Both the position numbers and the translations under genes were made by a program. DNA of 64,000 nucleotides from Pseudomonas sp. HAR-UPW-AIA-41 (lineage in GTDB: Bacteria > Pseudomonadota > Gammaproteobacteria > Pseudomonadales > Pseudomonadaceae), in assembly GCF_002304225.1 (NCBI RefSeq), contig NZ_NSLB01000001.1, forward strand, positions 62,001 through 126,000. The letters are read 5' to 3'. Positions 36,528-45,590 of this stretch are shown here, in pieces. The notes beneath the pieces were generated by a model. It saw only the letters and a program-made list of their open reading frames with translations, ran no database searches and was not told the DNA's origin. Position 1 is the stretch's first letter, and every line of letters begins with the position of its first letter.

Positions 36528-38060
36528 TCAGCGGCCGCGGCGGGCGAAGCTGCCCAGAGCGCGCTCGATGCATTGCACCGTTTTACCAAACGCTAACAGC
36601 TGGGTTTCGCTGAAAGGAGCGCCTTGTGCATCGACAATCACAAGCATGGCGACATGGCCCTGATTGGCGATCGAACGCATTATCAAGTGCTGACCATTGA
36701 ATAGGCTCTTCAAGCTTCCCGGCAGTAGTGCGGAGAATTGCGCCATGTTTTCGGGGGATAAACGCAATTGCCCGGCCTGACTGAGCAGTCGGCGCAGTAC
36801 CTGACTTTGCTGCGGATCAAGTGCCAGTTTGCTGGCTTCGACTGGCAGTCCGTGGCTCTGTTGGGTTTGCAGGCGAGTGTGCTGACGGTCTGTGAGCATC
36901 AACAGGACACGTTGCATCCCGCAGTGCTGCAGGGCGTCACGGGCGCATTGGGTTAGTTGCAGCACATTGGCGAATGGCGTTTGCTCTTTGAGCAGCTCGC
37001 TGCAGGCCTGTCGCCAGGCCTGCACGCCGGCCGGTGCTGGAGTAGGAGCAGCAGCGGCTGCTTTGCGCAGCGGTTTCCAGCGCCGCTCCGTCCAGGGCCA
37101 GAGCAATGCCTCGGCAGGGTGCCAGAGGCCCGCATGGGCGTGGTGGCGTGCACTATTTATGGCTTGCTGGTGGATCTGTCCCTGCAGTTCACCCAGCGCG
37201 GTATTCAGATAAAGCCCGCTCAGGCGCTGCCAGCGCAGGCTGTGCTGGCCTTCCCAGGCAATGTGTGCTGACAGTGCTAGCCCGTTGGCAAGCAAAATGC
37301 TGTTTTCCGGGCGTGTCAGCCAGCGCCGCAATTGTTCATCTGCATCCAGAACCTGTTGCTGATGCAGCGGATGCTCGTTGTCGCGGGCGATATGCAAGGC
37401 TTTGACCAGTAGGCGTCGATCATTCAGCAGCAACTGGTAGCAGTGGATGATCCAGCTGGGTAAATGCCACTGCTCTGCCAGTTGCAGGCAGATTTTCAGC
37501 AGCGGCACGCCCAGCAGTTCGCGTTCCACGGCGAGGCCCGGCTCGCCTTCACAGAGCACGCGCCGCGTCCATTCCTGCAGCAACACCGGGTGGCTCGCCG
37601 CCAGCGGCCAGAGCGGGGCAAGCAGCAGCAAGGCGCCGCTGTTGATTTCTTGCCACAGTCGCGCCAATTGTGCGCCGAACAGGCCGCTGGCCTGCTGTGC
37701 AGCATGCTGACTGATCAGTTGTACCTGACGTAGAGGCTGGGGAATGGCGCTTTCTTCAAGCACAGGAAAGCGTCGCAGAAGTTCTTCAGTATTTTTCAGG
37801 CCGATTCTATTCAGCGCGGTCTCAAGGGTGGTGGCTGGCTCGCTCAGTGTGCTGCCGCTGCGGTTGGCCTCGCGCATGACAGCTAGCGCTGCTGAAGGGC
37901 AATCCTGCAGGCGCTCGGCGATATCGCGCAGCGAGCGCCGGCTGTCCATTACGGTATGCAAGATCTGATCACGGCTGCGTGCCGTAATGGGCAGGCGGAC
38001 ACGTTCCAGTTGCTTTATCCACTGATCGAGGGTGCGCGGAGCTGAGGTATTGGCGGTCAT
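36528..38060 (-). CDS. HDOD-domain protein
   Basis: A 510-residue cytoplasmic protein. The N-terminal 240 residues are an HDOD domain (ILHTVMDSRRSLRDIAERL, then LETALNRIGLKNTEELL), a signalling relative of HD hydrolases that lacks the HD metal site. The C-terminal 170 residues (from about 345) have the look of a GAF-like sensor. Such proteins often act in c-di-GMP, motility or chemotaxis circuits. It lies between rhdA and the divergent motAB operon. PA4955 by synteny; function unknown. Confidence 0.85.
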   Translation of the reverse strand: MTANTSAPRTLDQWIKQLERVRLPITARSRDQILHTVMDSRRSLRDIAERLQDCPSAALAVMREANRSGSTLSEPATTLETALNRIGLKNTEELLRRFPVLEESAIPQPLRQVQLISQHAAQQASGLFGAQLARLWQEINSGALLLLAPLWPLAASHPVLLQEWTRRVLCEGEPGLAVERELLGVPLLKICLQLAEQWHLPSWIIHCYQLLLNDRRLLVKALHIARDNEHPLHQQQVLDADEQLRRWLTRPENSILLANGLALSAHIAWEGQHSLRWQRLSGLYLNTALGELQGQIHQQAINSARHHAHAGLWHPAEALLWPWTERRWKPLRKAAAAAPTPAPAGVQAWRQACSELLKEQTPFANVLQLTQCARDALQHCGMQRVLLMLTDRQHTRLQTQQSHGLPVEASKLALDPQQSQVLRRLLSQAGQLRLSPENMAQFSALLPGSLKSLFNGQHLIMRSIANQGHVAMLVIVDAQGAPFSETQLLAFGKTVQCIERALGSFARRGR

Positions 38061-38097
38061 GCGGATTGAGCCTGACTGGCTTTTCGCCCTAAGTGGC

Positions 38098-38124
38098 TAT
38101 AGTCTGGCTCATATCTTCCGATAA
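38098..38124 (+). promoter_or_regulatory. Sigma-28 (FliA) promoter of motAB
   Basis: TATAGTCT, 11 bp, TCCGATAA matches the flagellar sigma-28 consensus TAAAGTTT-N11-GCCGATAA in 13 of 16 positions. It lies 55 bp upstream of the motA start, as expected for late flagellar genes. Confidence 0.75.
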
Positions 38125-38178
38125 ATAGAAGGGCTGTGTTTCCTGGCCCTTCCGTCAGCCTCGAAAAGCTTTATTCCT

Positions 38179-39030
38179 ATGGCAAAAATCATCGGCATCA
38201 TTGTGGTGTTCGGCAGCGTTCTGGGTGGGTTTATCCTCTCGGGCGGCAAGTTCATGGCCCTGATTCACCCGTTCGAGGTGATGATCATCGGTGGCGCTGC
38301 GCTGGGTGCATTTCTCCAGGCCAACCCTGGAAGCACCTTCATGCACGTGTTCAAGAAGTCGCTGAAGATGTTTGGCACGCGCTTTACCCACAGCTTCTAC
38401 CTCGATGTGTTGAAGATGCTTTACGAGATTCTCAACAAGAGCCGCCGCGAGGGCATGATGGCCATCGAGGCCGACGTCGAGGATCCGAACGCCAGCCCGA
38501 TTTTCAGCAAGTACCCGACCGTACTCGCCGATGCGCATATGACCTCCTTCATCTGCGACTACCTGCGCATCATGTCCTCCGGCAACATGGCGCCCCACGA
38601 GCTGGAAGGTCTGTTCGATCAGGAGCTGGAAAGCCTCAAGGAAGAACTCGAGCACCCGGCCCATGCCGTGGCCAAGGTGGCCGATGGCATGCCGGCGATG
38701 GGTATCGTGGCGGCGGTGCTGGGTATCGTGATCACCATGTCGATTCTCGCCTCGGCCAGCAACGCCCAGATCGGTGAAAAGGTGGGTACCGCGCTAGTGG
38801 GTACTTTCCTCGGGATTCTCGCCTCCTATGGCTTCTTTGCGCCGCTGTCGGCTGCGCTGGAGCACGATGCCAAGGAAGAAATGAACCTGTATGCCGCGAT
38901 CAAGGCCACGCTGGTGGCTTCTGCATCGGGCATGCCGCCCACGCTGGCCGTGGAGTTCGGGCGCAAGGTGCTGCTGCCTGCTCACCGCCCGAGCTTCAGT
39001 GAGCTCGAACAGGCGATGCGCGGCGGCTAA
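38179..39030 (+). CDS. motA: Flagellar motor stator protein MotA
   Basis: A 283-residue stator subunit with four membrane helices: two at the N terminus (IIGIIVVFGSVLGGFILSGG) and two in the C-terminal part (GIVAAVLGIVITMSILAS; LVGTFLGILASYGFFAPL). The cytoplasmic loop has the charged block used for torque with FliG. The conserved Pro of GMPAMGIVAAVLG and of ASYGFFAPL are present. With MotB it forms the H+ channel. It is preceded by a sigma-28 promoter and followed by motB after 9 bp. PA4954 by synteny. Confidence 0.97.
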   Translation: MAKIIGIIVVFGSVLGGFILSGGKFMALIHPFEVMIIGGAALGAFLQANPGSTFMHVFKKSLKMFGTRFTHSFYLDVLKMLYEILNKSRREGMMAIEADVEDPNASPIFSKYPTVLADAHMTSFICDYLRIMSSGNMAPHELEGLFDQELESLKEELEHPAHAVAKVADGMPAMGIVAAVLGIVITMSILASASNAQIGEKVGTALVGTFLGILASYGFFAPLSAALEHDAKEEMNLYAAIKATLVASASGMPPTLAVEFGRKVLLPAHRPSFSELEQAMRGG

Positions 39031-39039
39031 GGCTGACTC

Positions 39040-40101
39040 ATGGAAAATAATCAGCCCATTATCGTTAAGCGGGTCAAGAAGAGCGCTGCCGGTCACCACG
39101 GTGGCGCCTGGAAGATCGCTTTCGCCGACTTTGCTACCGCGATGATGGCCTTTTTTCTGGTGATGTGGCTGATGTCATCGGCCACGCCCGAGCAGAAAAA
39201 GGCCATTTCCGGCTACTTCCAGGACCCTATCGGCTTTACCGAAAGTGCCAGTCCCTATGTCATTGACCTGGGGGGGACGCCGACGCCGGCGCCAGATCGC
39301 ACACTCAATCCGGAAATTCAGGGGCAGCCCAGCTCGGACGAGATTCATATCAATCCTCAGTCGGATGAGGGGCAGAAGGGCGAAGGCAAGATCGATGAGG
39401 AGCTGGCTGAGAGCGTGGCCGAGAAGGTCGAGCGCGAGCGCTTGGAAATGCTCCTGCAGGAGCTGCAGAACAAGGTCGAAGAGAATCAGGAGCTGAAGAA
39501 GTTCAAGGATCAGATTCTCTTCGAGATCACCCAGGACGGGCTGCGTATCCAGATCATGGATGCCGAGAACCGCCCCATGTTCCGTCTGGGCAGTGCGCAG
39601 CTTGAGCCCTACTTCGAGGACATCCTGTTGGCCATGTCCGAAGTGATCAAGGCCGTACCGAACAATGTCAGCGTCAGTGGACATACCGACGCCAAGCCGT
39701 TTGCCGAGGGCGCGGAGTTCACCAACTGGGAACTGTCAGCCAACCGGGCCAACGCGGCGCGGCGTGCGCTGGTGTTCGGCGGCCTGCCGGATACCCAGAT
39801 CGCCCGGGTGGTTGGTTATGCCTCCTCGGCGCTGTTTGACCGCGAGGACCCCTTCAATCCGGTCAACCGGCGCATCGATATCATCGTGCTGACCAAAAAG
39901 GCGCAGAGACGCCTGGAAGGGCAGGATGGTCAGAATACGGATACGGCTGAGCCACCCGCTCCGACCACTGATGCCCCGCCGGGTGCCGCCACTCCGGGCA
40001 GCACTCCGTCGCCCGCTGAGCCCCTGGGTGCCGGCGAGGTGCGGGAAAAGCTCAATGTATTCGAGGACGGCGCTCTGCAGTTCGATCAGCCGAGCGAGTA
40101 G
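39040..40101 (+). CDS. motB: Flagellar motor stator protein MotB
   Basis: A 353-residue protein. One N-terminal membrane helix carries the proton-binding Asp (FADFATAMMAFFLVMWLMSS), followed by a plug and linker, an EK-rich coiled region (115-150), and the OmpA-like peptidoglycan-binding domain with SVSGHTDAKPF, NWELSANRANAARR and NPVNRRIDIIVLTKK. A Pro/Thr/Ala-rich tail ends the protein. It starts 9 bp after motA and is convergent with rsgA. Confidence 0.97.
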   Translation: MENNQPIIVKRVKKSAAGHHGGAWKIAFADFATAMMAFFLVMWLMSSATPEQKKAISGYFQDPIGFTESASPYVIDLGGTPTPAPDRTLNPEIQGQPSSDEIHINPQSDEGQKGEGKIDEELAESVAEKVERERLEMLLQELQNKVEENQELKKFKDQILFEITQDGLRIQIMDAENRPMFRLGSAQLEPYFEDILLAMSEVIKAVPNNVSVSGHTDAKPFAEGAEFTNWELSANRANAARRALVFGGLPDTQIARVVGYASSALFDREDPFNPVNRRIDIIVLTKKAQRRLEGQDGQNTDTAEPPAPTTDAPPGAATPGSTPSPAEPLGAGEVREKLNVFEDGALQFDQPSE

Positions 40102-40158
40102 CAGGCGTTACCTTTCTTGCGGGGCAGTCCTGCTGCGGCAGTCCTGTTATTCCGCGTC

Positions 40159-41190
40159 TCAGTATTCCGTTTCCGGCAGGCTCGCCAGAATGTGCCGGTA
40201 GCTGGCCATGCGCTGTGGCTGGATGCGTCCGTCTTCCAGCGCCTGCAACAGGGCGCAGCCGGGTTCGCGGTCGTGCTTGCAGTCGCGGAAGCGGCAGTGG
40301 CCGAACAGCTCGCGAAACTCGATAAAGCCATCTTCCACATCGCTGCGGCTGACATGGCCGAGGCCGAATTCGCGGATGCCGGGCGAGTCGATCAGGTCGC
40401 CGCCGCGCGGGAAGTGGAAAAGGCGCGCCGTGGTGGTGGTGTGGGTGCCTTTGCCGGTTACCTCGGACAGCGCGCCGACACGGGTATCGATGCCCGGCAG
40501 CAGGCTGTTGATCAAAGATGACTTGCCCACCCCGGACTGGCCTACGAATACGCTGATGCGTCCGTCCAGACGGTCGGCCAACTGATCCATGGCGGTGCCG
40601 TCATGGGCCGAAACCTCCAGCAGCGAGTAGTCCAGCTGGCGGTAGGTGTTCAGCAGGTTGTCGAGAAAGACGCTGTTCTGCTCATCGATCAGGTCGGCCT
40701 TGTTCAGCAGCAACAGCGGGCGGATGCCGGCGTGCTCGGCGGCGATCAGGTAGCGGTCGATGAGATTGGCATGTGGCTCGGGCAACGGCGCGAAGACGAT
40801 GACGATCTGGTCGACGTTAGCGGCCACCGGCTTGAGCTGGCCGCGGCTGTCCGGGCGGCACAGTTCGGAGTGGCGTGGCAGCTGGGCGACGATGACGCCG
40901 TGGCCCTGATTGCCCGAGCGCCAGACCACCCGGTCGCCGGTGACCAGCGGGGGCAGGTTGGCACGCAGGTGGCAGCGGTAGACGCCACCGCTCTGCTCGC
41001 CATCCAGTGCCTCGACCTCGACCTGTACGCCGAAGTGGGCGATCACCAGGCCGGTCTGCTCTGGGCCGAGATCGCCGCCCTCCAGTTCGTCCAGCATGCG
41101 CGACTCGCGTTTGGCGGCACGGGCGGCGCGTTCTTCCTGGATTTTCTCGATGCGCCAGTTTTGCCGACGGCTGAGGTGACGTTTGGCCAT
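40159..41190 (-). CDS. rsgA: Ribosome small subunit-dependent GTPase A
   Basis: A 343-residue circularly permuted GTPase acting in late 30S maturation. An N-terminal OB-fold is followed by the permuted motifs LLNKADLID (G4), [15 protein letters not shown] (G1) and [10 protein letters not shown] (G3), then the zinc-finger region [23 protein letters not shown] 41190 begins with a basic peptide [21 protein letters not shown] typical of RsgA. It is convergent with motB and divergent from the methyltransferase gene. Confidence 0.97.
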   Translation of the reverse strand: MAKRHLSRRQNWRIEKIQEERAARAAKRESRMLDELEGGDLGPEQTGLVIAHFGVQVEVEALDGEQSGGVYRCHLRANLPPLVTGDRVVWRSGNQGHGVIVAQLPRHSELCRPDSRGQLKPVAANVDQIVIVFAPLPEPHANLIDRYLIAAEHAGIRPLLLLNKADLIDEQNSVFLDNLLNTYRQLDYSLLEVSAHDGTAMDQLADRLDGRISVFVGQSGVGKSSLINSLLPGIDTRVGALSEVTGKGTHTTTTARLFHFPRGGDLIDSPGIREFGLGHVSRSDVEDGFIEFRELFGHCRFRDCKHDREPGCALLQALEDGRIQPQRMASYRHILASLPETEY

Positions 41191-41299
41191 GATGGTCCCG
41201 GGTATGAAGTCGCCGCGAGTTTAGCATGGGCGCGCCAGCCTCAGGCTTTCAGCCGCCTCCGGCTTGGTTACACTGCAGCGATCTGAAACGGGGGCGGTG

Positions 41300-42076
41300 A
41301 TGGCCGAGTCTTTTGTACAACGTATGGGGCGGCGTCCGGCTCTGCTGGCACTGCTGTTGCAACTGCTGGCGCTGTGTGCGGTGTTGTTGCTGCACCGGGG
41401 CCTGCTGCTGGCTGGTTGGGTGCTGCCTCTGATTGTGCTGGTCGGCATGCAGGGTGCTCTGGCGGCGCTGCTCAGCTGGCGCTGCGGGCAGGCGAGCTGG
41501 TGGTGGCTGATTCATCTGCTGTTCGTGCCCGGTTTGTGGCTGGCGGCGCACTGGCAGGTGGCGCCCGGCTGGCTGCTGGTGGCACTCTTGCTGGTGCTGC
41601 TGCTCAACTGGAACAGTCTGGGCGAGCGGGTGCCGTTGTACCTCACCGGGCGGCGCACCGAGCGCGAGTTGCAGGGGCTGCTGGCTGATCTGCCGCCGAC
41701 CTTGCGTCTGGTCGACCTGGGATGTGGTCTGGCCGGCACGCTCTGCCGTCTTTCCAAACGCTATCCGCAGGGGCAGTTCGTCGGGGTCGAAACCGCGCCG
41801 CTGGTATTTGTGCTCGCCTGGCTGCGGTGTCTGGGGCGGCCCAATTGTCGGGTGTATTACCGCAGCCTGTGGGATGAGCCGCTCGGCGGCTACGATGTGG
41901 CGTATTGCTTCCTATCGCCGGCGCCGATGCCGCGTTTGTGGCAGAAGGTGCAGGCGGAAATGCGCCCCGGCAGTCGCCTGATCAGCAACACCTTCGCCAT
42001 TCCCGAGGTGCCGGCGCTGCGGGTGATTGAGCTGCATGACTGGCGCCGTTCGCGTTTGCTGCTCTGGCAGCGCTGA
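41300..42076 (+). CDS. Membrane-anchored class I methyltransferase-like protein
   Basis: A 258-residue protein. The first 110 residues hold three or four hydrophobic helices with many Leu and Trp (GQASWWWLIHLLFVPGLWLAAHW is in this part). A Rossmann methyltransferase fold follows with the SAM-binding motif LVDLGCGLAGTLCRLS, motif II (FVGVETAPLV) and motif IV-like YDVAYCFLSPAPM. It thus seems to act on a membrane-linked or small substrate. The start ATG 41300 follows GGGGGCGG-like sequence; the frame is open 12 codons upstream. It lies upstream of the nested palindrome and orn. Substrate unknown. Confidence 0.82.
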   Translation: MAESFVQRMGRRPALLALLLQLLALCAVLLLHRGLLLAGWVLPLIVLVGMQGALAALLSWRCGQASWWWLIHLLFVPGLWLAAHWQVAPGWLLVALLLVLLLNWNSLGERVPLYLTGRRTERELQGLLADLPPTLRLVDLGCGLAGTLCRLSKRYPQGQFVGVETAPLVFVLAWLRCLGRPNCRVYYRSLWDEPLGGYDVAYCFLSPAPMPRLWQKVQAEMRPGSRLISNTFAIPEVPALRVIELHDWRRSRLLLWQR

Positions 42077-42105
42077 GCGGCTGTTAAACTGAGCGCCTGA
42101 TACAA

Positions 42106-42367
42106 GGGGCTATTGGTGTTTCGGCGCAAGCCGCGTTGCTGCGTAAATGGTGCCAGGCTAGGCGCGTGACGCCGGCAATGGTCATTCCCTTGCCAAGTCA
42201 CGCAACGACGGCTGGCACCATTTACCGCGCAACCCGAAGGGACGGGCCGTTTTTGCGCACGGCGGTGTTGCTCGATGACTCATTTAGCCCGCTAAACTTC
42301 GCATCTCGCGCCTTGCCGTGCGCAAAAAACGGCTCCGTCGCGGCTGTGCCGAAACGCCAACAGACCC
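42106..42367. repeat. Nested palindromic intergenic element (three-way-junction form)
   Basis: The gap between the methyltransferase and orn is filled by three inverted repeats. Outer arms are 42113-42135 and 42339-42360 (TTGGTGTTTCGGC.. pairs with ..GCCGAAACGCCAA). Inside lie a first long hairpin (42135-42158 with 42211-42233, core TAAATGGTGCCAG / CTGGCACCATTTA, continued by GCGTGAC / GTCACGC and GGCAA / TTGCC) and a second (42241-42263 with 42315-42339, core TTTTTGCGCACGGC / GCCGTGCGCAAAAA). There is no long open frame of its own with coding character. It looks like a MITE or other dispersed repeat; only one copy is in this window. Confidence 0.8.
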
Positions 42368-42381
42368 TTAGAGTGAGCCCC

Positions 42382-42924
42382 ATGCAGAATGCCCAGAACC
42401 TGATCTGGATCGACCTGGAAATGACCGGTCTGGATCCGGACAACGACGTGATCATCGAGATCGCCACCATTGTCACCGACAGCGACCTGAACGTACTGGC
42501 CGAAGGGCCGGTGATGGCCGTGCATCATGGCGATGCCGTGCTGGCTGGCATGGATGAGTGGAACACCCGCACCCATGGTGAGAGTGGTCTGACCCAGCGT
42601 GTGCGTGAGAGCACCATCAGCACTGCTCAGGCCGAGGCGATGACCATCGCCTTTCTGGAGCAGTGGGTGCCGGCCGGCAAGTCGCCGATCTGCGGCAACA
42701 GCATCGGTCAGGATCGTCGCTTCCTCTACCGGCATATGCCGCAGCTGGAGGCCTTCTTCCACTACCGCTATCTGGATGTCTCGACCCTGAAGATTCTCGC
42801 CGAGCGCTGGGCGCCGCAGGTCAAGGAGAGCTTCCAGAAGAAGGGCACGCACCAGGCACTGGACGATATCCGCGAATCGATCGCCGAGCTTCGTCACTAC
42901 AGGCAGCATCTGCTGAAAGTGTGA
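42382..42924 (+). CDS. orn: Oligoribonuclease
   Basis: A 180-residue DnaQ-fold 3'-5' exoribonuclease that degrades two- to five-nucleotide RNAs and, in pseudomonads, clears pGpG from c-di-GMP turnover. The DEDDh motifs are complete: [21 protein letters not shown], and [15 protein letters not shown] 42382 is the family start; the frame continues open upstream into the palindromic element, but that part has no family similarity. The element at 42106-42367 ends 15 bp before the start, so orn may be transcribed through it or from a promoter inside it. Confidence 0.97.
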   Translation: MQNAQNLIWIDLEMTGLDPDNDVIIEIATIVTDSDLNVLAEGPVMAVHHGDAVLAGMDEWNTRTHGESGLTQRVRESTISTAQAEAMTIAFLEQWVPAGKSPICGNSIGQDRRFLYRHMPQLEAFFHYRYLDVSTLKILAERWAPQVKESFQKKGTHQALDDIRESIAELRHYRQHLLKV

Positions 42925-42933
42925 TGTTTTGAC

Positions 42934-42960
42934 TGAAAGCCCGCCTGTTGCGGGCTTTTG
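42934..42960 (+). terminator. Rho-independent terminator
   Basis: The stem AAAGCCCGC / GCGGGCTTT with loop CTGTT and a short T run ends orn. It lies just before the 3' end of the convergent queG. Confidence 0.8.
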
Positions 42961-42970
42961 TCATTTTGGC

Positions 42971-44032
42971 TCAGCGGCCGTGCCGGCTCAGGGCCCAGTG
43001 CACATGCTCGCGGACCAGCTCGGACGGGTGCTCGCGGCGCAATTCCAGAGCTTCGATGACCGTAATGCTGCCAGGCGCGTTGCCCAGACCGACTGCCAGG
43101 TTGCGCAGCCAGCGTTCATAGCCGGCGCGACGCAGTGGTGAGCCTTCGGTGCGGCTGAGAAACTCCTCCTCGGTCCAGCGGAACAGGCTGGCCAGCTCGG
43201 CGCTCTCCAGTTGGTGGCGGGGCTGGAAGTCGCCTTGCTCGCTGGGGCGGGCAAAGCGGTTCCACGGGCAGACGATCTGGCAGTCGTCGCAGCCGAACAC
43301 GCGGTTGCCAATCAGCGGGCGCAGGTCCTCGGGGATCGTGCCCTTGAGTTCGATGGTCAGGTAGGAAATGCAGCGCCGGGCGTCCAGTACGTAGGGCGCG
43401 ACGAAGGCTTGGGTGGGGCAGATGTCCAGGCAGGCGCTGCAGCGTCCGCAGTGCTCGCTGGCATGTGGTGAGTCGACCGGCAGCGGCAGGTCGACGAACA
43501 GCTCGCCGAGAAAGAACCAGCTGCCGGCCTTGCGGTTGATCACCAGGGTGTTCTTGCCGATCCAGCCGAGACCTGCCTGCTCGGCCACTGCCTTTTCCAG
43601 CACCGGCGCGCTGTCGACGAAGGCGCGGTAGCCGAACGGGCCGATGGCCTGTTGCACTCGCTCGGCCAGCTGTTGCAGACGCTTGCGGATCAGCTTGTGG
43701 TAGTCACGGCCCAGCGCATAGCGCGAGACATAGGCCTTTTCCGGGCTGGCCAGTTGCTCGGCCATGCGCGTGTCCCCGGGCAGGTAGTCCATGCGCAGGG
43801 ATATCACCCGCAGAGTGCCGGGCACCAGTTCGTCCGGGTGTGAGCGCTTGCTGCCGTGGCTGGCCATGTAGTCCATCTCGCCCTGGTAGCCGGCGTCGAG
43901 CCAGCGCTGCAGGTGCGCTTCGTGTTCGCCCAGATCGACGCTGGCGATGCCGACTTGCTGGAAGCCGAGCTCGCGCCCCCAGAGCTTGATGCTGGCGGCG
44001 AGCTGATCGAGATCGGGCGAGTGGCTGGACAT
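42971..44032 (-). CDS. queG: Epoxyqueuosine reductase
   Basis: A 353-residue cobalamin-dependent, double [4Fe-4S] enzyme that makes queuosine from epoxyqueuosine in tRNA. Cluster motifs are CGRCSACLDICP and CDDCQIVCPWN; the reductase core shows GWIGKNTLVINRKAGSWFFLGE in sense. The C-terminal HEAT-like region (RRAGYERWLRNLAVGLGN) is of the long type. The start is ATG 44032; an in-frame longer version to 44095 would overlap the divergent nnr start region. Confidence 0.96.
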   Translation of the reverse strand: MSSHSPDLDQLAASIKLWGRELGFQQVGIASVDLGEHEAHLQRWLDAGYQGEMDYMASHGSKRSHPDELVPGTLRVISLRMDYLPGDTRMAEQLASPEKAYVSRYALGRDYHKLIRKRLQQLAERVQQAIGPFGYRAFVDSAPVLEKAVAEQAGLGWIGKNTLVINRKAGSWFFLGELFVDLPLPVDSPHASEHCGRCSACLDICPTQAFVAPYVLDARRCISYLTIELKGTIPEDLRPLIGNRVFGCDDCQIVCPWNRFARPSEQGDFQPRHQLESAELASLFRWTEEEFLSRTEGSPLRRAGYERWLRNLAVGLGNAPGSITVIEALELRREHPSELVREHVHWALSRHGR

Positions 44033-44060
44033 GGCTGGCGGTGCTGCTGGCTGGACTGGG

Positions 44061-44066
44061 TATAAT
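44061..44066 (+). promoter_or_regulatory. -10 element upstream of nnr
   Basis: A perfect TATAAT preceded by TGGG lies 28 bp before the nnr start. The -35 at the right spacing is weak. It may drive the whole nnr-tsaE-amiB-mutL run. Confidence 0.5.
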
Positions 44067-44093
44067 TCTGCCAGACCTTGATGCGAGGCACGC

Positions 44094-45590
44094 ATGTCCG
44101 CTTGTGACGATCTTCCCCTGAATCTCTACAGCGCCGCCCAAGTGCGCGATCTGGATGCGCGCCTGATCGCCGCCGGAACGCCCGGTTTCGAGCTGATGCA
44201 GCGCGCCGCCCATGCGGCCTGGCGTGCCCTGCGCCAGCGCTGGGGCGATTCGGGTGTGCTCACCGTGCTGGCCGGCCGTGGCAACAACGCCGGTGATGGC
44301 TACTTGATCGCCGCTCTGGCGCAGCGTGCCGGCTGGCAGGTACGCGTGCTGGCTGTGGCGGAACCGGCGCTGCTCAGTGGTGATGCTGCTGCGGCCTTCG
44401 CCGAGGCGCAGGCAGGAGGTGTGCTGATCGAACCCTGGACGGAGCAGTCGGCACTGTCGGGCGTGCTGGTCGACGCCCTGCTTGGTACGGGGCTTAAGGG
44501 GGAGGTGCGGGCGCCCTTTCGTCAGGTCATCGAGCAGATCAACGCCAGCGGCCTGCCTGTGCTGGCGGTGGATATCCCCTCCGGACTCTGTGCCGATACC
44601 GGTCAGGTGCTGGGTGTGGCGGTGCGTGCTGAGCTGACGGTGACCTTTATCGGCCTCAAGCTGGGGCTGTTCACCGGCGCGGCGGCGGACTGGGTCGGTA
44701 CGTTGCGCTTCGCCGATCTGCAGGCTGATGCGCAGATCGTCGAGCAGGTCCCGGTCAGTGCCGTGCGCCTGGCTGCTGACAGCGTGGCGCGCCTGGCGCC
44801 GCGTGCTCGGACGGTGCACAAGGGACGGCTGGGGCATGTGCTGCTGGTGGGAGGCGACCGTGGCTATGGCGGCGCCGTGCTGCTGGCCGCGCAGATGGCC
44901 TTGCGCGCCGGTGCCGGTCTGGTGTCGCTGGCCACCCGTGAGGAGCATGTGGTCGGGGCGTTGGCGCGTTTGCCGGAAGTCATGACGCGCGGCGTGCGTT
45001 CGGCCAATCAGTTGGGCGACCTGCTCGCGGCATCCTCGGTGCTGGTGCTGGGGCCCGGATTGGGCCAGCAGGCTTGGGGTCGCAGTCTTTATTCGGCGGC
45101 GTTGCAGCAGGCTGGTGCCTGGGTGCTGGATGCCGATGCGCTCAATCTGCTGGCACTGGAAGCGCAGGCATTGCCCGAGCAGTGCATCCTGACTCCGCAT
45201 CCCGGTGAGGCCGCCCGCTTGCTGGGTTGCATGGTCAGTGAGGTGCAGAATGATCGGCCAGCCGCTGCGCGTGAGCTGGCTCGACATTACGGCGCTGTGG
45301 TGGTGCTCAAGGGCGCCGGCAGCCTGGTAGCCGCCGCGGATGGTCGCCTGGCGCTGTGTGAGCGGGGGCATCCGGCCATGGCAGGGGCAGGTTTTGGCGA
45401 TGTGCTCAGCGGTTTGCTGGGTGCGCTGCTGGCTCAGGGGATGAGTGCTTACGAGGCAGCCTGCCTCGGTGTCTGGCTGCATGCCTGTGCCGGTGAGCAG
45501 CTGGGCCTGGGTGGCCGGGGCCTGTCGGCCAGCGATTTGTGTATGACCATTCGTCAGTTGCTTGAGGAGCATGCGCCGTGTCTGAACTGA
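44094..45590 (+). CDS. nnr: Bifunctional NAD(P)H-hydrate epimerase / ADP-dependent dehydratase
   Basis: A 498-residue NAD(P)HX repair enzyme. The N-terminal YjeF_N epimerase domain (1-215) has VLAGRGNNAGDGYLIA; the C-terminal ribokinase-like dehydratase domain (225-498) has VLLVGGDRGYGGA, LTPHPGEAARLLG and the anion-hole block GAGFGDVLSGLLGALLAQG. It repairs hydrated NADH and NADPH with ADP as phosphoryl source product. It overlaps tsaE by 13 bp and is the first gene of a run that continues to hflC. Confidence 0.96.
   Translation: MSACDDLPLNLYSAAQVRDLDARLIAAGTPGFELMQRAAHAAWRALRQRWGDSGVLTVLAGRGNNAGDGYLIAALAQRAGWQVRVLAVAEPALLSGDAAAAFAEAQAGGVLIEPWTEQSALSGVLVDALLGTGLKGEVRAPFRQVIEQINASGLPVLAVDIPSGLCADTGQVLGVAVRAELTVTFIGLKLGLFTGAAADWVGTLRFADLQADAQIVEQVPVSAVRLAADSVARLAPRARTVHKGRLGHVLLVGGDRGYGGAVLLAAQMALRAGAGLVSLATREEHVVGALARLPEVMTRGVRSANQLGDLLAASSVLVLGPGLGQQAWGRSLYSAALQQAGAWVLDADALNLLALEAQALPEQCILTPHPGEAARLLGCMVSEVQNDRPAAARELARHYGAVVVLKGAGSLVAAADGRLALCERGHPAMAGAGFGDVLSGLLGALLAQGMSAYEAACLGVWLHACAGEQLGLGGRGLSASDLCMTIRQLLEEHAPCLN

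Noticed and set aside
40123..40147. Direct repeat GGCAGTCCTG near the end of motB
   Set aside because: Two short copies only, without palindromic structure; not enough for an attachment site or regulatory element.
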